Source of the DNA: Bacteroides eggerthii
GTDB taxonomy: Bacteria; Bacteroidota; Bacteroidia; Bacteroidales; Bacteroidaceae
Assembly: GCF_025146565.1 (NCBI RefSeq)
Contig: NZ_CP102258.1
Location: 3,070,001 to 3,134,000, forward strand
DNA: 64,000 nucleotides
Direction of reading: 5' to 3'
The translations under genes and the position numbers were made by a program. The notes beneath the pieces are model-generated. The model worked only from the letters and a program-made list of their open reading frames with translations. It did no database searches and was not told where the DNA came from. The number at the start of each line of letters is the position of its first letter. Within the stretch, counting starts at the first letter, position 1. Positions 7,578 through 16,662 of this stretch are shown here, piece by piece.

Positions 7578-8906
7578 GTGCTCGGAGCCAAAAATCTTAC
7601 CCAAGGACCCATCAACCGCCAACTGTTCAGCTTGGCAATGCCCATTATGGCCACCTCCTTCATCCAAATGGCATACAGCCTGACGGATATGGCATGGGTG
7701 GGCCGTCTGGGCAGCGAAGCGGTGGCGGCAGTGGGCGCGGTGGGCATCCTCACGTGGATGTCAGGCTCTATCGCTCTGCTGAACAAAGTGGGGTCGGAAG
7801 TCAGTGTGGCACAGTCCATCGGGGCGCAGAACCGGGACGACGCGCGTGCGTTTGCCTCGCACAACATCAGCATCGCATTGCTCATCGCCATTTGCTGGGG
7901 CGGACTGCTGTTTGTTTTCGCCCGGCCCATTATGAGCCTTTTCGAACTGGAAGCACATATCACCGCCAACGCCGTCACCTACCTGCGCATTGTCTCGACA
8001 GCATTGCCCTTCGTCTTTCTCTCGGCTGCCTTTACGGGCATCTACAACGCTTCGGGACGCAGCAAGACACCGTTCTACATCAGCGGTACGGGACTTGTGA
8101 TGAATATCCTGCTCGACCCTCTCTTCATCTTCGGGTTCGGCTGGGGAACCGTAGGGGCAGCGCTTGCCACGTGGCTGTCCGAAGCTGCCGTCTTCCTCAT
8201 CTTTGTCTATAAGCTCCGGCGAAAGGACGACTTGCTCGGAGGATTTCCGTTTTTCGTCCGGCTCAAGAGGAAGTACAGCAGACGCATCTTCAAACTGGGA
8301 CTGCCCGTTGCCACGCTGAACACACTGTTTGCCTTCGTCAACATGTTCCTCTCGCGCACTGCAGCCGAGCAAGGCGGGCACATCGGACTCATGGCATTCA
8401 CCACCGGCGGACAAATAGAAGCTATCACCTGGAATACCTCACAGGGATTCTCTACGGGGCTCAGCGCCTTCATCGCACAGAATTATGCCGCCGGACAGAA
8501 AACGCGCGTGTGGCAGGCATGGAAAACGACGCTCTGGATGACAGGAGTGTTCGGCACGCTCTGCTCGCTGCTGTTCATCTTCTACGGCAGCGAGGTATTC
8601 TCCATTTTCGTGCCCGAAGAAGCAGCCTACCGCACTGGCGGCAATTTCCTGCGCATCGACGGCTACTCACAGTTGTTCATGATGCTGGAAATCACCATGC
8701 AGGGCGTATTCTACGGCATAGGACGCACCGTACCGCCGGCCGTTGTCAGCATCGGATGCAACTACATGCGCATTCCGGTGGCCCTGCTACTGGTAGAAAT
8801 GGGTTTGGGAGTGGACGCCATTTGGTGGGCAGTGAGCAGCACCACCATCGTCAAGGGGCTGATTCTGACAGGATGGTTTATCTTTATTAAAAAGAAAATT
8901 CTCTAA
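7578..8906 (+). CDS. MATE family efflux transporter (NorM/DinF-like)
   Basis: A 442-residue membrane protein with about 12 hydrophobic segments arranged as two similar halves (LFSLAMPIMATSFIQMAYSL and FKLGLPVATLNTLFAFVNMF). It would export cationic drugs or metabolites in exchange for Na+ or H+. The only reasonable start is GTG at 7578, just before LGAKNLTQGPINRQL, a typical MATE N-terminus. It follows nagA by 70 bp. Substrate cannot be deduced. Confidence 0.9.
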   Translation: MLGAKNLTQGPINRQLFSLAMPIMATSFIQMAYSLTDMAWVGRLGSEAVAAVGAVGILTWMSGSIALLNKVGSEVSVAQSIGAQNRDDARAFASHNISIALLIAICWGGLLFVFARPIMSLFELEAHITANAVTYLRIVSTALPFVFLSAAFTGIYNASGRSKTPFYISGTGLVMNILLDPLFIFGFGWGTVGAALATWLSEAAVFLIFVYKLRRKDDLLGGFPFFVRLKRKYSRRIFKLGLPVATLNTLFAFVNMFLSRTAAEQGGHIGLMAFTTGGQIEAITWNTSQGFSTGLSAFIAQNYAAGQKTRVWQAWKTTLWMTGVFGTLCSLLFIFYGSEVFSIFVPEEAAYRTGGNFLRIDGYSQLFMMLEITMQGVFYGIGRTVPPAVVSIGCNYMRIPVALLLVEMGLGVDAIWWAVSSTTIVKGLILTGWFIFIKKKIL

Positions 8907-8955
8907 AAAAACTGCAACAGTAAACTTTTTGATGCCAACAAATGTAATATATACA

Positions 8956-8963
8956 TAAATTTG
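8956..8963 (+). promoter_or_regulatory. -7 element upstream of the OmpA-like lipoprotein gene
   Basis: TAAATTTG fits TAnnTTTG; a TTTG occurs at 8928-8931, but the 24-bp spacer is longer than the usual 19-21 bp. Confidence 0.4.
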
Positions 8964-9000
8964 CATTAGTAAAATTTGAACCAACTAAAAAATAAAAGGT

Positions 9001-9678
9001 ATGAAAAAGATGAAATTTACAGCATTTTTGCTGAGCGGCACTATACTATTGGGTAGTTGCGGAACCATGAACAACACAACCAAAGGCGGAATCATTGGCG
9101 GCGGTTCGGGCGCAGCTGCAGGAGCCATAATCGGCGGCTTGTTCGGCAAGGGCAAAGGCGCGGCTATCGGTGCGGCAGTGGGCGCAGCCGTTGGTACGGG
9201 TGCCGGTGTGGCAATCGGCCACAAAATGGACAAAAAAGCTGCCGAAGCCGCCAAGATTGAAGGCGCACAGGTGGAAGTGGTGAAAGACGCCAACAACCTG
9301 GATGCCGTAAAGGTGACGTTCGACTCCGGTATCCTGTTTGCTTTCAACTCCTCAACGCTGAGCAACGACGCGAAGGCATCCCTGCGCGACTTGGCCAAGA
9401 TTCTGAAAGAGGATACTACTACGGACATCGCCATCATCGGACATACGGACAAAGTAGGCACGTACGAAGCCAATATGAAGGTTTCCAAAAATCGCGCTTA
9501 TGCCGTAGAAAACTATTTGCAGGACTGTGGCGTGTCTCCCTCACAATTCAAGCAAGTGGAAGGCGTGGGATACAATGAGTACGATGAGAGCCTCTCTGCC
9601 AGCCAGAACCGCAGGGTGGTAATCTTTATGTATGCCAGCGAACAGATGATTAAGAACGCTGAAGCCGGACAATCGTAA
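9001..9678 (+). CDS. OmpA family lipoprotein with glycine-zipper region
   Basis: A 225-residue outer-membrane lipoprotein. The signal [20 protein letters not shown] gives lipidation at Cys20. Residues about 28-78 form a glycine-zipper stretch ([18 protein letters not shown]). Residues about 100-215 are an OmpA C-terminal domain ([34 protein letters not shown]), which binds peptidoglycan non-covalently. It probably ties the outer membrane to the wall. The wall enzyme gene mtgA follows 13 bp later, so the two may be co-transcribed. Confidence 0.9.
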   Translation: MKKMKFTAFLLSGTILLGSCGTMNNTTKGGIIGGGSGAAAGAIIGGLFGKGKGAAIGAAVGAAVGTGAGVAIGHKMDKKAAEAAKIEGAQVEVVKDANNLDAVKVTFDSGILFAFNSSTLSNDAKASLRDLAKILKEDTTTDIAIIGHTDKVGTYEANMKVSKNRAYAVENYLQDCGVSPSQFKQVEGVGYNEYDESLSASQNRRVVIFMYASEQMIKNAEAGQS

Positions 9679-9691
9679 TTATCCTTCTCCC

Positions 9692-10408
9692 ATGAAGTTT
9701 TCCAACCCCTTGCGGATAATCCGCAATCTGTTGCTCTTCTTCTTTGTATCCACTACTGTAATGGTAGTGGTTTATCGTTTTGTGCCGGTGTACGTCACGC
9801 CGTTGATGGTTATCCGAAGCGTGCAACAGGTTTTTAAAGGAGAAAGTCCCGCATGGCATCACGAGTGGGTGCCGTTCGACAGGATTTCTCCCCACCTGCC
9901 TATGGCCGTCATCGCATCCGAGGATAATCGCTTTGCCACCCACAACGGCTTCGACTTCATCGAAATACAGAAAGCCATGAAAGAGAACGAAAAGCGCAAG
10001 CGGAAACGCGGAGCAAGCACCATCAGCCAGCAGACGGCAAAGAACGTGTTCCTGTGGCCGCAATCCTCATGGCTCCGCAAGGGATTCGAAGTCTACTTCA
10101 CATGGATGATAGAACTCTTCTGGTCTAAAGAACGGATAATGACGGTCTACCTCAACTCCATTGAAATGGGCAAAGGCATCTACGGGGCACAGGCAGCCGC
10201 CCGTTACAAGTTCCATACCACTGCCGCCAAGCTCTCTGCCGGCCAATGCGCACTGATTGCCGCAACATTGCCCAACCCCATACGCTTTGACTCCGCACAC
10301 CCTTCGAGCTACATCCTGAAAAGACAGGGACAGATACTGCGGTTGATGAAGCTCGTAGCGAAATTCCCACCGGAAAAAACTGCGGTTTCCAAGAAAAAAA
10401 AGAAATAA
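9692..10408 (+). CDS. mtgA: Monofunctional biosynthetic peptidoglycan transglycosylase
   Basis: A 238-residue GT51 enzyme that polymerises lipid II into glycan strands without a transpeptidase domain. One N-terminal membrane anchor ([18 protein letters not shown]) is followed by the GT51 motifs: [13 protein letters not shown] with the catalytic Glu, [30 protein letters not shown], and [20 protein letters not shown]. Length fits MtgA. The poly-Lys C-terminus ([10 protein letters not shown]) is short and unremarkable. Confidence 0.95.
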   Translation: MKFSNPLRIIRNLLLFFFVSTTVMVVVYRFVPVYVTPLMVIRSVQQVFKGESPAWHHEWVPFDRISPHLPMAVIASEDNRFATHNGFDFIEIQKAMKENEKRKRKRGASTISQQTAKNVFLWPQSSWLRKGFEVYFTWMIELFWSKERIMTVYLNSIEMGKGIYGAQAAARYKFHTTAAKLSAGQCALIAATLPNPIRFDSAHPSSYILKRQGQILRLMKLVAKFPPEKTAVSKKKKK

Positions 10409-10513
10409 ACAGCTTTTGCCGATGCAACAAAAAGGAATATTCACTACATTTGCAAAAAGCATATCAGTAAAAATAGAATATTAAAAATAAAAAGTAGAAA
10501 AAAACATAAACTA

Positions 10514-10556
10514 TTAAGTAAATGTAAAAAATTAGCAGATAATGCCATTTACTTAA
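10514..10556. repeat. 11-bp perfect inverted repeat
   Basis: TTAAGTAAATG at 10514-10524 is the exact reverse complement of 10546-10556, with a 21-nt AT-rich loop. It lies in the roughly 390-bp gap between mtgA and the HTH gene. It could be an mtgA terminator or part of a mobile-element remnant. Confidence 0.45.
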
Positions 10557-10635
10557 ATGAACAGAATTCATATAATTAAGGAAAAGCGTTTCCATTCATA
10601 TACTTATTAGATATTGAGCTTTAGCTCTTATTCTC

Positions 10636-10786
10636 TGTTCTGAAAACCGCCAAATTGAAAGACCGTTGAGAATAAGTAAGTAAAAGTTCACGCTGTGAGG
10701 CGTGAACTGTTCGTACTTATTTATACGGTTGGGTGCTTGGCGGTACCTCGGAACAAGATAGGTTACGAATGGTTCCGCCTTTTTTT
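10636..10786 (+). promoter_or_regulatory. Large nested inverted repeat with a competing terminator-like hairpin before the HTH gene
   Basis: Arms pair in layers around a centre at about 10696: AGTTCACGC (10685-10693) with 10700-10708; AATAAGTA (10671-10678) with 10714-10721; ACCGT (10662-10666) with 10725-10729; ACCGCCAA (10646-10653) with 10737-10744. The segment GGAAC (10750-10754) can pair upstream with GTTC (10637-10640), or downstream with GTTCC (10772-10776), which is followed by seven T (10780-10786). This is the layout of an attenuator: one fold hides GGAAC, the other forms a terminator. The HTH start codon follows directly. It could instead be a MITE-like relic. Confidence 0.45.
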
Positions 10787-10799
10787 CATGCCCAGCACC

Positions 10800-11048
10800 A
10801 TGATACACATCGGACAAATGATAGAAGCAGAACTACATCGCCAGGAACGTTCCGTCATCTGGTTTGCAAAGAAACTGTATTGTGACCGCACCAATGTGTA
10901 CTCCATATTCAAACGGCAAAACATAGACACTGACTTATTAATGCGCATCTGCTACATATTGAACTGCAATTTCTTCGATTATTATTCCACTGAGTTCAAA
11001 GAAAACCCTCTCTCCCATTCCGGCAAAAAAGACGGCATCAGGAAATAA
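10800..11048 (+). CDS. Small XRE-type helix-turn-helix protein
   Basis: An 82-residue protein starting MIHIGQMIEAELHRQERS; the second Met is preferred over ATG 10788 because related Bacteroides proteins, as I recall them, begin at this point. The middle part (WFAKKLYCDRTNVYSIFKRQ) is a helix-turn-helix, and DTDLLMRICYILNCNFFDYY is the usual third part of a Cro/CI-like fold. It is probably a DNA-binding regulator; target unknown. It stands alone, downstream of a large hairpin structure. It has no toxin-like partner. Confidence 0.75.
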   Translation: MIHIGQMIEAELHRQERSVIWFAKKLYCDRTNVYSIFKRQNIDTDLLMRICYILNCNFFDYYSTEFKENPLSHSGKKDGIRK

Positions 11049-11133
11049 ATTCAACAAATATGTAGAATACAATTCTACACTTTTGTATAAACACCAACGA
11101 CATCCGGAAAGACGTTTTCTTTTGTAAAGCAAC

Positions 11134-11141
11134 TACCTTTG
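11134..11141 (+). promoter_or_regulatory. -7 element upstream of the small lipoprotein gene
   Basis: TACCTTTG fits TAnnTTTG 37 bp before the start codon. No well-spaced TTTG lies upstream. Confidence 0.4.
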
Positions 11142-11177
11142 CCTCGTTTTTAATACTAATTTAATTAAAAAGATAAA

Positions 11178-11618
11178 ATGAAAAAGTTTGAACTTAAATT
11201 TTGGCTGTCATGCGTAATGATGGCTTTGTGCATTGGCTTTACAGCTTGTAGTGATGACGACGAAGAAGGCATTGCCGGAGATGCCAAAACACTCATTGTA
11301 GGTACTTGGGAATCTACCTGGAGTAAAGGATATGAGATATACGAAGGTGAGAAAGAAGAATGGGACGAGGCCTATACCGAAGATGTGTACACCTTTAAGA
11401 ACGACGGTAGCGGAACATACAAAGATGTATCAGGAAGCACTCCCTATACGGAGGACTTCACCTGGAGCATTTCCGGAAACAAACTTAAAATCACTTTCAA
11501 CGGTTATAGCGATGAAGCTACCATCAAAACTCTGAACGGAACCACATTGGTAATCATTGCTCAGGAAAAGGATGAAAACGAAGAGTTTTATGACGAAATC
11601 AGTTTCAAGAAAAAATAA
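11178..11618 (+). CDS. Lipocalin-like lipoprotein
   Basis: A 146-residue lipoprotein. The signal ends in CIGFTACSDDDEE: a lipobox Cys followed by acidic residues, which in Bacteroides resembles the surface-export signal of lipoproteins. The rest (LIVGTWESTWSKGYEI, TFKNDGSGTYKD, FTWSISGNKLKITF) has the alternating pattern of a small lipocalin-like beta-barrel. Function unknown. A 9-bp inverted repeat just after the stop probably ends its transcript. Confidence 0.75.
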   Translation: MKKFELKFWLSCVMMALCIGFTACSDDDEEGIAGDAKTLIVGTWESTWSKGYEIYEGEKEEWDEAYTEDVYTFKNDGSGTYKDVSGSTPYTEDFTWSISGNKLKITFNGYSDEATIKTLNGTTLVIIAQEKDENEEFYDEISFKKK

Positions 11619-11620
11619 CC

Positions 11621-11652
11621 AACCGGAAAGGAACGGATTATAGTTTCCGGTT
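11621..11652 (+). terminator. Hairpin after the lipocalin-like gene
   Basis: AACCGGAAA (11621-11629) is the exact reverse complement of 11644-11652, with a 14-nt loop. It starts 3 bp after the stop codon. There is no strong T-tract. Confidence 0.5.
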
Positions 11653-11676
11653 ATCGGGAAAGCATCCATAAAAGCG

Positions 11677-11854
11677 GGTGTGTCAAAACTATGGCAATCA
11701 TATCATTAGCTTCGCTCAAAATATCTTTTATTTCTTACGCTAATGTATAGTCTGTCATGCAGAACGTAGTGAAGCATCTCTTCTCCTACTCACAAAGAAA
11801 GTAGATTCTTGAATGACAGAGTAAAATGATAGTTAATGTTAGTTTTGACACACC
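11677..11854. mobile_element. 178-bp MITE-like element with 15-bp terminal inverted repeats
   Basis: GGTGTGTCAAAACTA at 11677-11691 is the exact reverse complement of 11840-11854. A second, inner palindrome begins near CTGTCAT and ends near ATGACAG, enclosing CAGAACGTAGTGAAGCATCT, which recalls a palindromic intergenic repeat found in many bacteria. No open reading frame of useful size lies inside. Size, perfect ends and lack of coding fit a non-autonomous element, but no clear target-site duplication is visible. Confidence 0.55.
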
Positions 11855-11890
11855 TTCTTTCTCTTATATCTCCGGGCATCTATGATGAAA

Positions 11891-11923
11891 ACTCCGGGAC
11901 AACCGGAAGCAGATCTCCGGAGT
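11891..11923 (-). terminator. Terminator-like hairpin after cydB
   Basis: ACTCCGG (11891-11897) pairs with CCGGAGT (11917-11923); on the minus strand the stem is followed by TTTC. It lies 7 bp beyond the cydB stop codon. Confidence 0.5.
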
Positions 11924-11930
11924 TGCAAAA

Positions 11931-13082
11931 TCAATAAGCATGTCCCCCTTCATCCTGCATCTCCTTCGCATCAATCTTCTTCCTGTCAATGCTGCGCCAT
12001 GCGTAGAATATGTATGCAAGCACAAAGGGAACCAGAATAGACACGTAGGCCATCACCCTCAGCGTGAACTGGCTGGAGCAGCTGTTTGCCAATGTAAGCG
12101 AGCTTTGCAGGTCGGCGGTGGAAGGATAATAGGCAGTGTTATTATAACCTGCCACAAGCAGCAACGCCAACACCGTAAGCACCGTACCTGCACCTGCAAA
12201 CCATATTCCTTTATCGAAAGCCGGTTTCCACAACGTACGGATAATTCCCCACAGCACAGCAAGCACACCGATCAGGAACACAACCAGCACCACAGGCATC
12301 TCGATGAAGTTTGTCAGATACTTATAAGGCTCCATAAAGATCTCCCCGTTCTCCGGATTCACCGCATAGCCATCGGCAAGCAGTGTGCGGATGACGAATG
12401 ACAGGAAAAAGATCAGGAACAAGCCCGTATTGCCCCACAACGCACGACGGCAACGCTTCACCAAATCGGCATCACTGATATTATTGATGAAATAGAGCGA
12501 ACCGAGAATACGCGCCAAGAAGAACACAGCCAGCCCCAGCACCACATTCCAAGGATTGAGCAACGCGTCCAGACCATGACCGGCATTGGCCCAACTGCTG
12601 ATGACAGGCATCATCGTATCTGCAATATTGCCTTTATTGATATAGAACGCCGACCCCGTAAAGAACGTTGCCACAGCACCGCCCAGCAACACCGGTCCCA
12701 CCACTCCGTTCAGCACAAGGAACACACGATATGCCTTCTTTCCCAGCAGGTTACCCGCCTTCGACTGAAACTCATAGCTGACCGCCTGCAACACGAAAGT
12801 AAACAGGATTATCATCCACAGCCAATAGGCACCGCCGAAGCTCGTGCTGTAAAACAACGGAAACGATGCAAAAAAAGCACCGCCAAACGTTACGAGCGTA
12901 GTGAACGTAAACTCCCATTTACGCCCCGTAGAGTTGATTATCATTTTGCGCTGCTCTTCCGTCTTGCCCAAACAGAATATCAACGAATTGCCACCCTGCA
13001 CGAACAGCAGGAAAACAAGTATAGCGCCCAACAGGGATACTACAAACCACCAGTATTGTTGAAGAAATATATAGGTATTCAT
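11931..13082 (-). CDS. cydB: Cytochrome bd quinol oxidase subunit II
   Basis: A 383-residue membrane subunit that pairs with CydA to form the bd oxidase, which reduces O2 to water with quinol electrons. About nine hydrophobic segments are visible. The N-terminus (QQYWWFVVSLLGAILVFLLFVQGG) and the conserved TLVTFGGAFFASFPLFYSTS resemble CydB. In Bacteroides this oxidase is used to respire at very low oxygen levels. It starts 26 bp after cydA in the same operon. Confidence 0.95.
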   Translation of the reverse strand: MNTYIFLQQYWWFVVSLLGAILVFLLFVQGGNSLIFCLGKTEEQRKMIINSTGRKWEFTFTTLVTFGGAFFASFPLFYSTSFGGAYWLWMIILFTFVLQAVSYEFQSKAGNLLGKKAYRVFLVLNGVVGPVLLGGAVATFFTGSAFYINKGNIADTMMPVISSWANAGHGLDALLNPWNVVLGLAVFFLARILGSLYFINNISDADLVKRCRRALWGNTGLFLIFFLSFVIRTLLADGYAVNPENGEIFMEPYKYLTNFIEMPVVLVVFLIGVLAVLWGIIRTLWKPAFDKGIWFAGAGTVLTVLALLLVAGYNNTAYYPSTADLQSSLTLANSCSSQFTLRVMAYVSILVPFVLAYIFYAWRSIDRKKIDAKEMQDEGGHAY

Positions 13083-13108
13083 GTGAATTATAAATTATGG
13101 ATTGTGAA

Positions 13109-14674
13109 TTATGAATTATGAGTTACTCCCTTTTCCGGACCTTTCCGTATCGCTTTCAGCATAATACCCACTTCGGCAATCAACATAACGGTGAACAATA
13201 CGAGGAAGATGAAGAACGTGGTCTGGACAGAACCCACATCCAGTTTGGAGATAGCCGCACCGGTGGGCAGCATATCCTGAATGGCCCAAGGCTGACGACC
13301 GCACTCGGCAACCACCCAGCCTGCCTGTCCGGCAAGATATCCCAGCGGAATGGTGAGCATTGCCACCCAATGCATCCAGCGCATCCGCGACAGATCTTTC
13401 TTATAGGCAAAAACAAGAACTGCAATGAAGAAAAGGATGAAGTATCCGCCCAATATCACCATTACGCGAAACATATAGAACGTAAGCGGCACATTGGGAA
13501 CCAACTCGTTGACATCCTTTATATAACCATAGCCGAAATAGGCCACATTCTCCTTCAGCACCTTAGCTGCCACCTGCGCCTCGGCATCGTTGCCAGCGGC
13601 CTTTGCCTTACGATAGTCGGAGAAAGCGCCGATAGCCGTTTTCCCTTTCTCAATCTTCTCCCGGGCAGAAAGCGCGGTTGTGCCGTCTTTCAGAGGATAA
13701 CCGCCTTTCAGCAAGTCATTGATGCCCGGCACAAAAGCCTTTGAGTCGCGCTCGGCAAGCAGCGAAAGGAGATTGGGAATCTCCATGCGGAAAAGGAAGG
13801 CATCCTTTCCGTCATCGGCGGTCTTCTTCTCCGGATTGAGAATGCCAAAGGCCACCAGTCCGGCCCCTTCCCGTCCCTGATAATAACCTTCCATGGCAGC
13901 CAGCTTCATAGGCTGTTTCTGCGCCACCTGATAACCGGAACCGTCGCCCGTCCATGCGGAGAGCAAAGCGGCAGCCAGTCCCACCCAGGCAGCTATCTTT
14001 ATACTCGACAAAGCAAATTTCTTCTCACGATTCTTCCACAAATACCAGCAACTCACTCCCACTACGAACACAGCCGCCAGCACCCAGCCGGACAAGATGC
14101 TGTGGAAAAACTTATTGACTGCCATCGGAGAAGTAGCCACCGCCCAGAAGTCCACCATTTCATTACGGGCGGTATCGGGATTGAACTCCATGCCTACCGG
14201 ATTCTGCATCCACGCATTTGCCACCAGAATCCACCAGGCGGAGATCGTTGCACCCAGCCCCGTAAGCCAGGTGGAAGCCAGATGAAAGCGTTTGCTCACC
14301 TTATCCCAACCAAAGAACATCACTGCAATGAACGTGGCCTCCATGAAGAATGCCAAAATGCCTTCGATGGCAAGCGGTGCACCGAAGATGTCGCCCACAA
14401 ACCAGCTATAATTACTCCAGTTCGTACCAAACTCGAACTCCAAAATCAACCCCGTAGCCACACCTATGGCAAAGTTGATTCCGAAAAGTTTCATCCAGAA
14501 CTTGGCTGTGTGTTTCCAAAACTCATCACCCGTACGGTAATACGCCGTTTCCATGATGCCCATAATAACCGCCAGTCCCAAAGTCAGCGGTACAAAAATC
14601 CAATGATAGATAGCAGTCAAGGCGAATTGCGCTCTCGACCAGTCAATCAGGGAAGTGTCAATGTTTTCAAGCAT
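13109..14674 (-). CDS. cydA: Cytochrome bd quinol oxidase subunit I
   Basis: A 521-residue haem-bearing subunit. His24 (in FALTAIYHWIFVPLTLG) corresponds to the axial haem ligand of the E. coli enzyme, and FFHSILSGWVL holds the second conserved His. The quinol-binding loop carries GYQVAQKQPMKLAAMEG with the conserved Lys and Glu. GRQPWAIQDMLPT near the C-terminus is typical. The loop region also contains a lineage-specific stretch (residues about 280-360). It is second in the operon DUF4492-cydA-cydB. Confidence 0.96.
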   Translation of the reverse strand: MLENIDTSLIDWSRAQFALTAIYHWIFVPLTLGLAVIMGIMETAYYRTGDEFWKHTAKFWMKLFGINFAIGVATGLILEFEFGTNWSNYSWFVGDIFGAPLAIEGILAFFMEATFIAVMFFGWDKVSKRFHLASTWLTGLGATISAWWILVANAWMQNPVGMEFNPDTARNEMVDFWAVATSPMAVNKFFHSILSGWVLAAVFVVGVSCWYLWKNREKKFALSSIKIAAWVGLAAALLSAWTGDGSGYQVAQKQPMKLAAMEGYYQGREGAGLVAFGILNPEKKTADDGKDAFLFRMEIPNLLSLLAERDSKAFVPGINDLLKGGYPLKDGTTALSAREKIEKGKTAIGAFSDYRKAKAAGNDAEAQVAAKVLKENVAYFGYGYIKDVNELVPNVPLTFYMFRVMVILGGYFILFFIAVLVFAYKKDLSRMRWMHWVAMLTIPLGYLAGQAGWVVAECGRQPWAIQDMLPTGAAISKLDVGSVQTTFFIFLVLFTVMLIAEVGIMLKAIRKGPEKGVTHNS

Positions 14675-14770
14675 GAGAGTTAAATATTAATTGTTAAGTA
14701 TAAAGTATGAGATATAAGTTGAGGCAACGAAAATTGCTGTCCTGCCTCACTCCTCACTGAGCATTCCTCA

Positions 14771-14998
14771 CTAATCGCTGTCCCCCCCTGCCCGCAGAAT
14801 CAGTTCACGACTGACATAATCTTCCTTATCAGCGCCTGCGGCAGCTTCATTCAAATAGTTCGGGAAGAAGAAAAGACGGAGGATGAAGAACATAATAAAA
14901 AGCTTTATGGCTATTATCAACCATAAAGTGCGTCCTAACGTCATACTTCGGAAGCCTTCAACGTAGAATTGCCAGATGGCGGTCACGAGGTTTCTCAT
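14771..14998 (-). CDS. DUF4492 small membrane protein of the bd oxidase operon
   Basis: A 75-residue protein with one membrane helix (LWLIIAIKLFIMFFILRLFF). The start MRNLVTAIWQFYVEGFRSMT and position directly before cydA match DUF4492, a family found with cydAB in Bacteroidetes and Epsilonproteobacteria. By analogy with CydX of E. coli it may stabilise or assemble the oxidase; that is inference. Its stop lies 96 bp before cydA, and a consensus promoter is just upstream. Confidence 0.85.
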   Translation of the reverse strand: MRNLVTAIWQFYVEGFRSMTLGRTLWLIIAIKLFIMFFILRLFFFPNYLNEAAAGADKEDYVSRELILRAGGDSD

Positions 14999-15021
14999 AG
15001 GGATTCAAATTATAATCATTA

Positions 15022-15053
15022 CAAATATAAAATACTTTTATATAAATAACAAA
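15022..15053 (-). promoter_or_regulatory. Promoter of the DUF4492-cydAB operon
   Basis: On the minus strand, TTTG (15050-15053) is followed after exactly 20 bp by TATATTTG (15022-15029), a full consensus match 24 bp before the DUF4492 start. Confidence 0.75.
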
Positions 15054-15126
15054 TAAAATCCCGAAAAGTTAATTGTCGGCAGAAAAAAGCGATCCGACGG
15101 CATAAATCCGGCAAACGTCTATCTCT

Positions 15127-15158
15127 TTTGCAACTTCAAGAGAGGCGGCATACCTTTG
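15127..15158 (+). promoter_or_regulatory. Promoter of the TolC-MacAB efflux operon
   Basis: TTTG (15127-15130) and TACCTTTG (15151-15158) are separated by 20 bp, a full consensus match 30 bp before the tolC-like start. It is divergent from the cyd promoter. Confidence 0.75.
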
Positions 15159-15187
15159 TCAAAGTAAAATTATAGACATTAGGCAAT

Positions 15188-16591
15188 ATGATAAACGTAA
15201 AAAGATTGACACTGATATCGCTCTGCATGGCAAGCCCCTGCATCGGCAGCATGACGTTGCAGGCTCAGGAAACAGCCGCCAGCACACAGCAGCAGAACAG
15301 TGCACAGCCCCTTCCGGCACAATGGGATTTGCAGACATGCATCGACTACGCCCTGCAACAAAACATTACCATTCGCAAAAACCGCCTCAACGCCGAAAGT
15401 GCTGAAGTGGACGTCAAGACCGCCAAAGCAGCCCTCTTCCCCAGCCTTACGGCATCCGTCAGCCAGCGCATCGTGAACCGCCCCAACAGCGAAACCAACA
15501 CCATCATCAACGGCGACAACATCACCAGCAGCCAAAGCAAAACCAGCTATAACGGCAGCTACGGCATCGATGCCAACTGGACACTCTACAACGGCAGCAA
15601 ACGACTGAACACCCTAAAGCAGCAGCGAATGAACAACCGCATCGCCGAACTGAACGTAGCGGAAAGTGAAAACAGCATTGAGGAAAGCATCACGCAGATT
15701 TACGTGCAGATACTCTATGCCGCCGAAGCCGTCAAAGTAAACGAGACCACCCTCGACGTGAGCCAAGCGGAATGTGAACGGGCGCGCGCCCTGCTCGCAG
15801 CGGGAAGCATCGCCAAAAGCGACCTTGCCCAACTGGAAGCGCAAGTCAGTACCGACAAATATCAGCTGGTAACCGCACAAGCCACCCTGCAAGATTACAA
15901 ACTGCAACTGAAACAGCTCCTCGAACTGAGCGGCGAAGAGGAAATGGACCTCTACATCCCCGCGCTCGGCGATGAAAACGTGCTGTCTCCGCTGCCTTCC
16001 AAGAGCGATGTGTACCGTTCCGCCCTCACCCTGCGCCCTGAAATAGAGGCCGGCAGGCTGAACGTCAAAGCCTCGGAGCTCGACATCAACATAGCCCGTT
16101 CCGGCTACATCCCCACCGTCAGCCTCAGCGCCGGTATAGGAAGTACAAACACCAACGGCAACGACTTCACCTTCGGAGAGCAAATCAAGCAGAACTGGAA
16201 CAACTCACTGGGAGTGACCGTAAGTGTGCCCATCTTCAACAACCGTCAAACCAAGAGTGCCGTACAGAAAGCCAAAATCCAAAAACAGTCCAGCGAACTG
16301 GATCTGCTGGACAACCAGAAAGCCCTGTATAAAACTATCGAAGGATTGTGGCTGGATGCCAGCAGCGCACAGCAGCGTTACGTTGCCGCCATAGAGAAGC
16401 TGCGCAGCACGCAAACCAGCTACGACCTCATCCAAGAGCAATTCAACCTCGGCATGAAGAACACCGTAGAACTGCTGACAGAGAAAAGCAACCTGCTCAA
16501 CGCACAGCAGGAAACCTTGCAGGCCAAGTACATGGCGATACTGAATACCCAATTGCTGAAATTCTATCAGGGAGAAAAGATTACGCTTTAA
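15188..16591 (+). CDS. TolC family outer membrane efflux protein
   Basis: A 467-residue outer-membrane channel. A signal peptide (about 30 residues, ending near LQAQ) is followed by two OEP repeats of coiled helices (WDLQTCIDYALQQNITIRKN, DVKTAKAALFPSLTASVSQR, ARSGYIPTVSLSAGIG, NNSLGVTVSVPIFNNRQTKS). It would form the exit duct for the MacA/MacB pump encoded directly downstream (71 bp gap). The Q-rich stretch after the signal peptide is linker. Tripartite role follows from gene order and family. Confidence 0.93.
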   Translation: MINVKRLTLISLCMASPCIGSMTLQAQETAASTQQQNSAQPLPAQWDLQTCIDYALQQNITIRKNRLNAESAEVDVKTAKAALFPSLTASVSQRIVNRPNSETNTIINGDNITSSQSKTSYNGSYGIDANWTLYNGSKRLNTLKQQRMNNRIAELNVAESENSIEESITQIYVQILYAAEAVKVNETTLDVSQAECERARALLAAGSIAKSDLAQLEAQVSTDKYQLVTAQATLQDYKLQLKQLLELSGEEEMDLYIPALGDENVLSPLPSKSDVYRSALTLRPEIEAGRLNVKASELDINIARSGYIPTVSLSAGIGSTNTNGNDFTFGEQIKQNWNNSLGVTVSVPIFNNRQTKSAVQKAKIQKQSSELDLLDNQKALYKTIEGLWLDASSAQQRYVAAIEKLRSTQTSYDLIQEQFNLGMKNTVELLTEKSNLLNAQQETLQAKYMAILNTQLLKFYQGEKITL

Positions 16592-16662
16592 TCCGTCTCC
16601 CTCCCCCGAATTCTCAATCACCAAGTTAAGATAAAACAAATCAATAAAGAAGATATAGCACT

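Noticed and set aside
10695..10799. Longer N-terminus for the small HTH protein
   Set aside because: It would translate the hairpin and terminator region; family-like sequence begins only at MIHIGQ.
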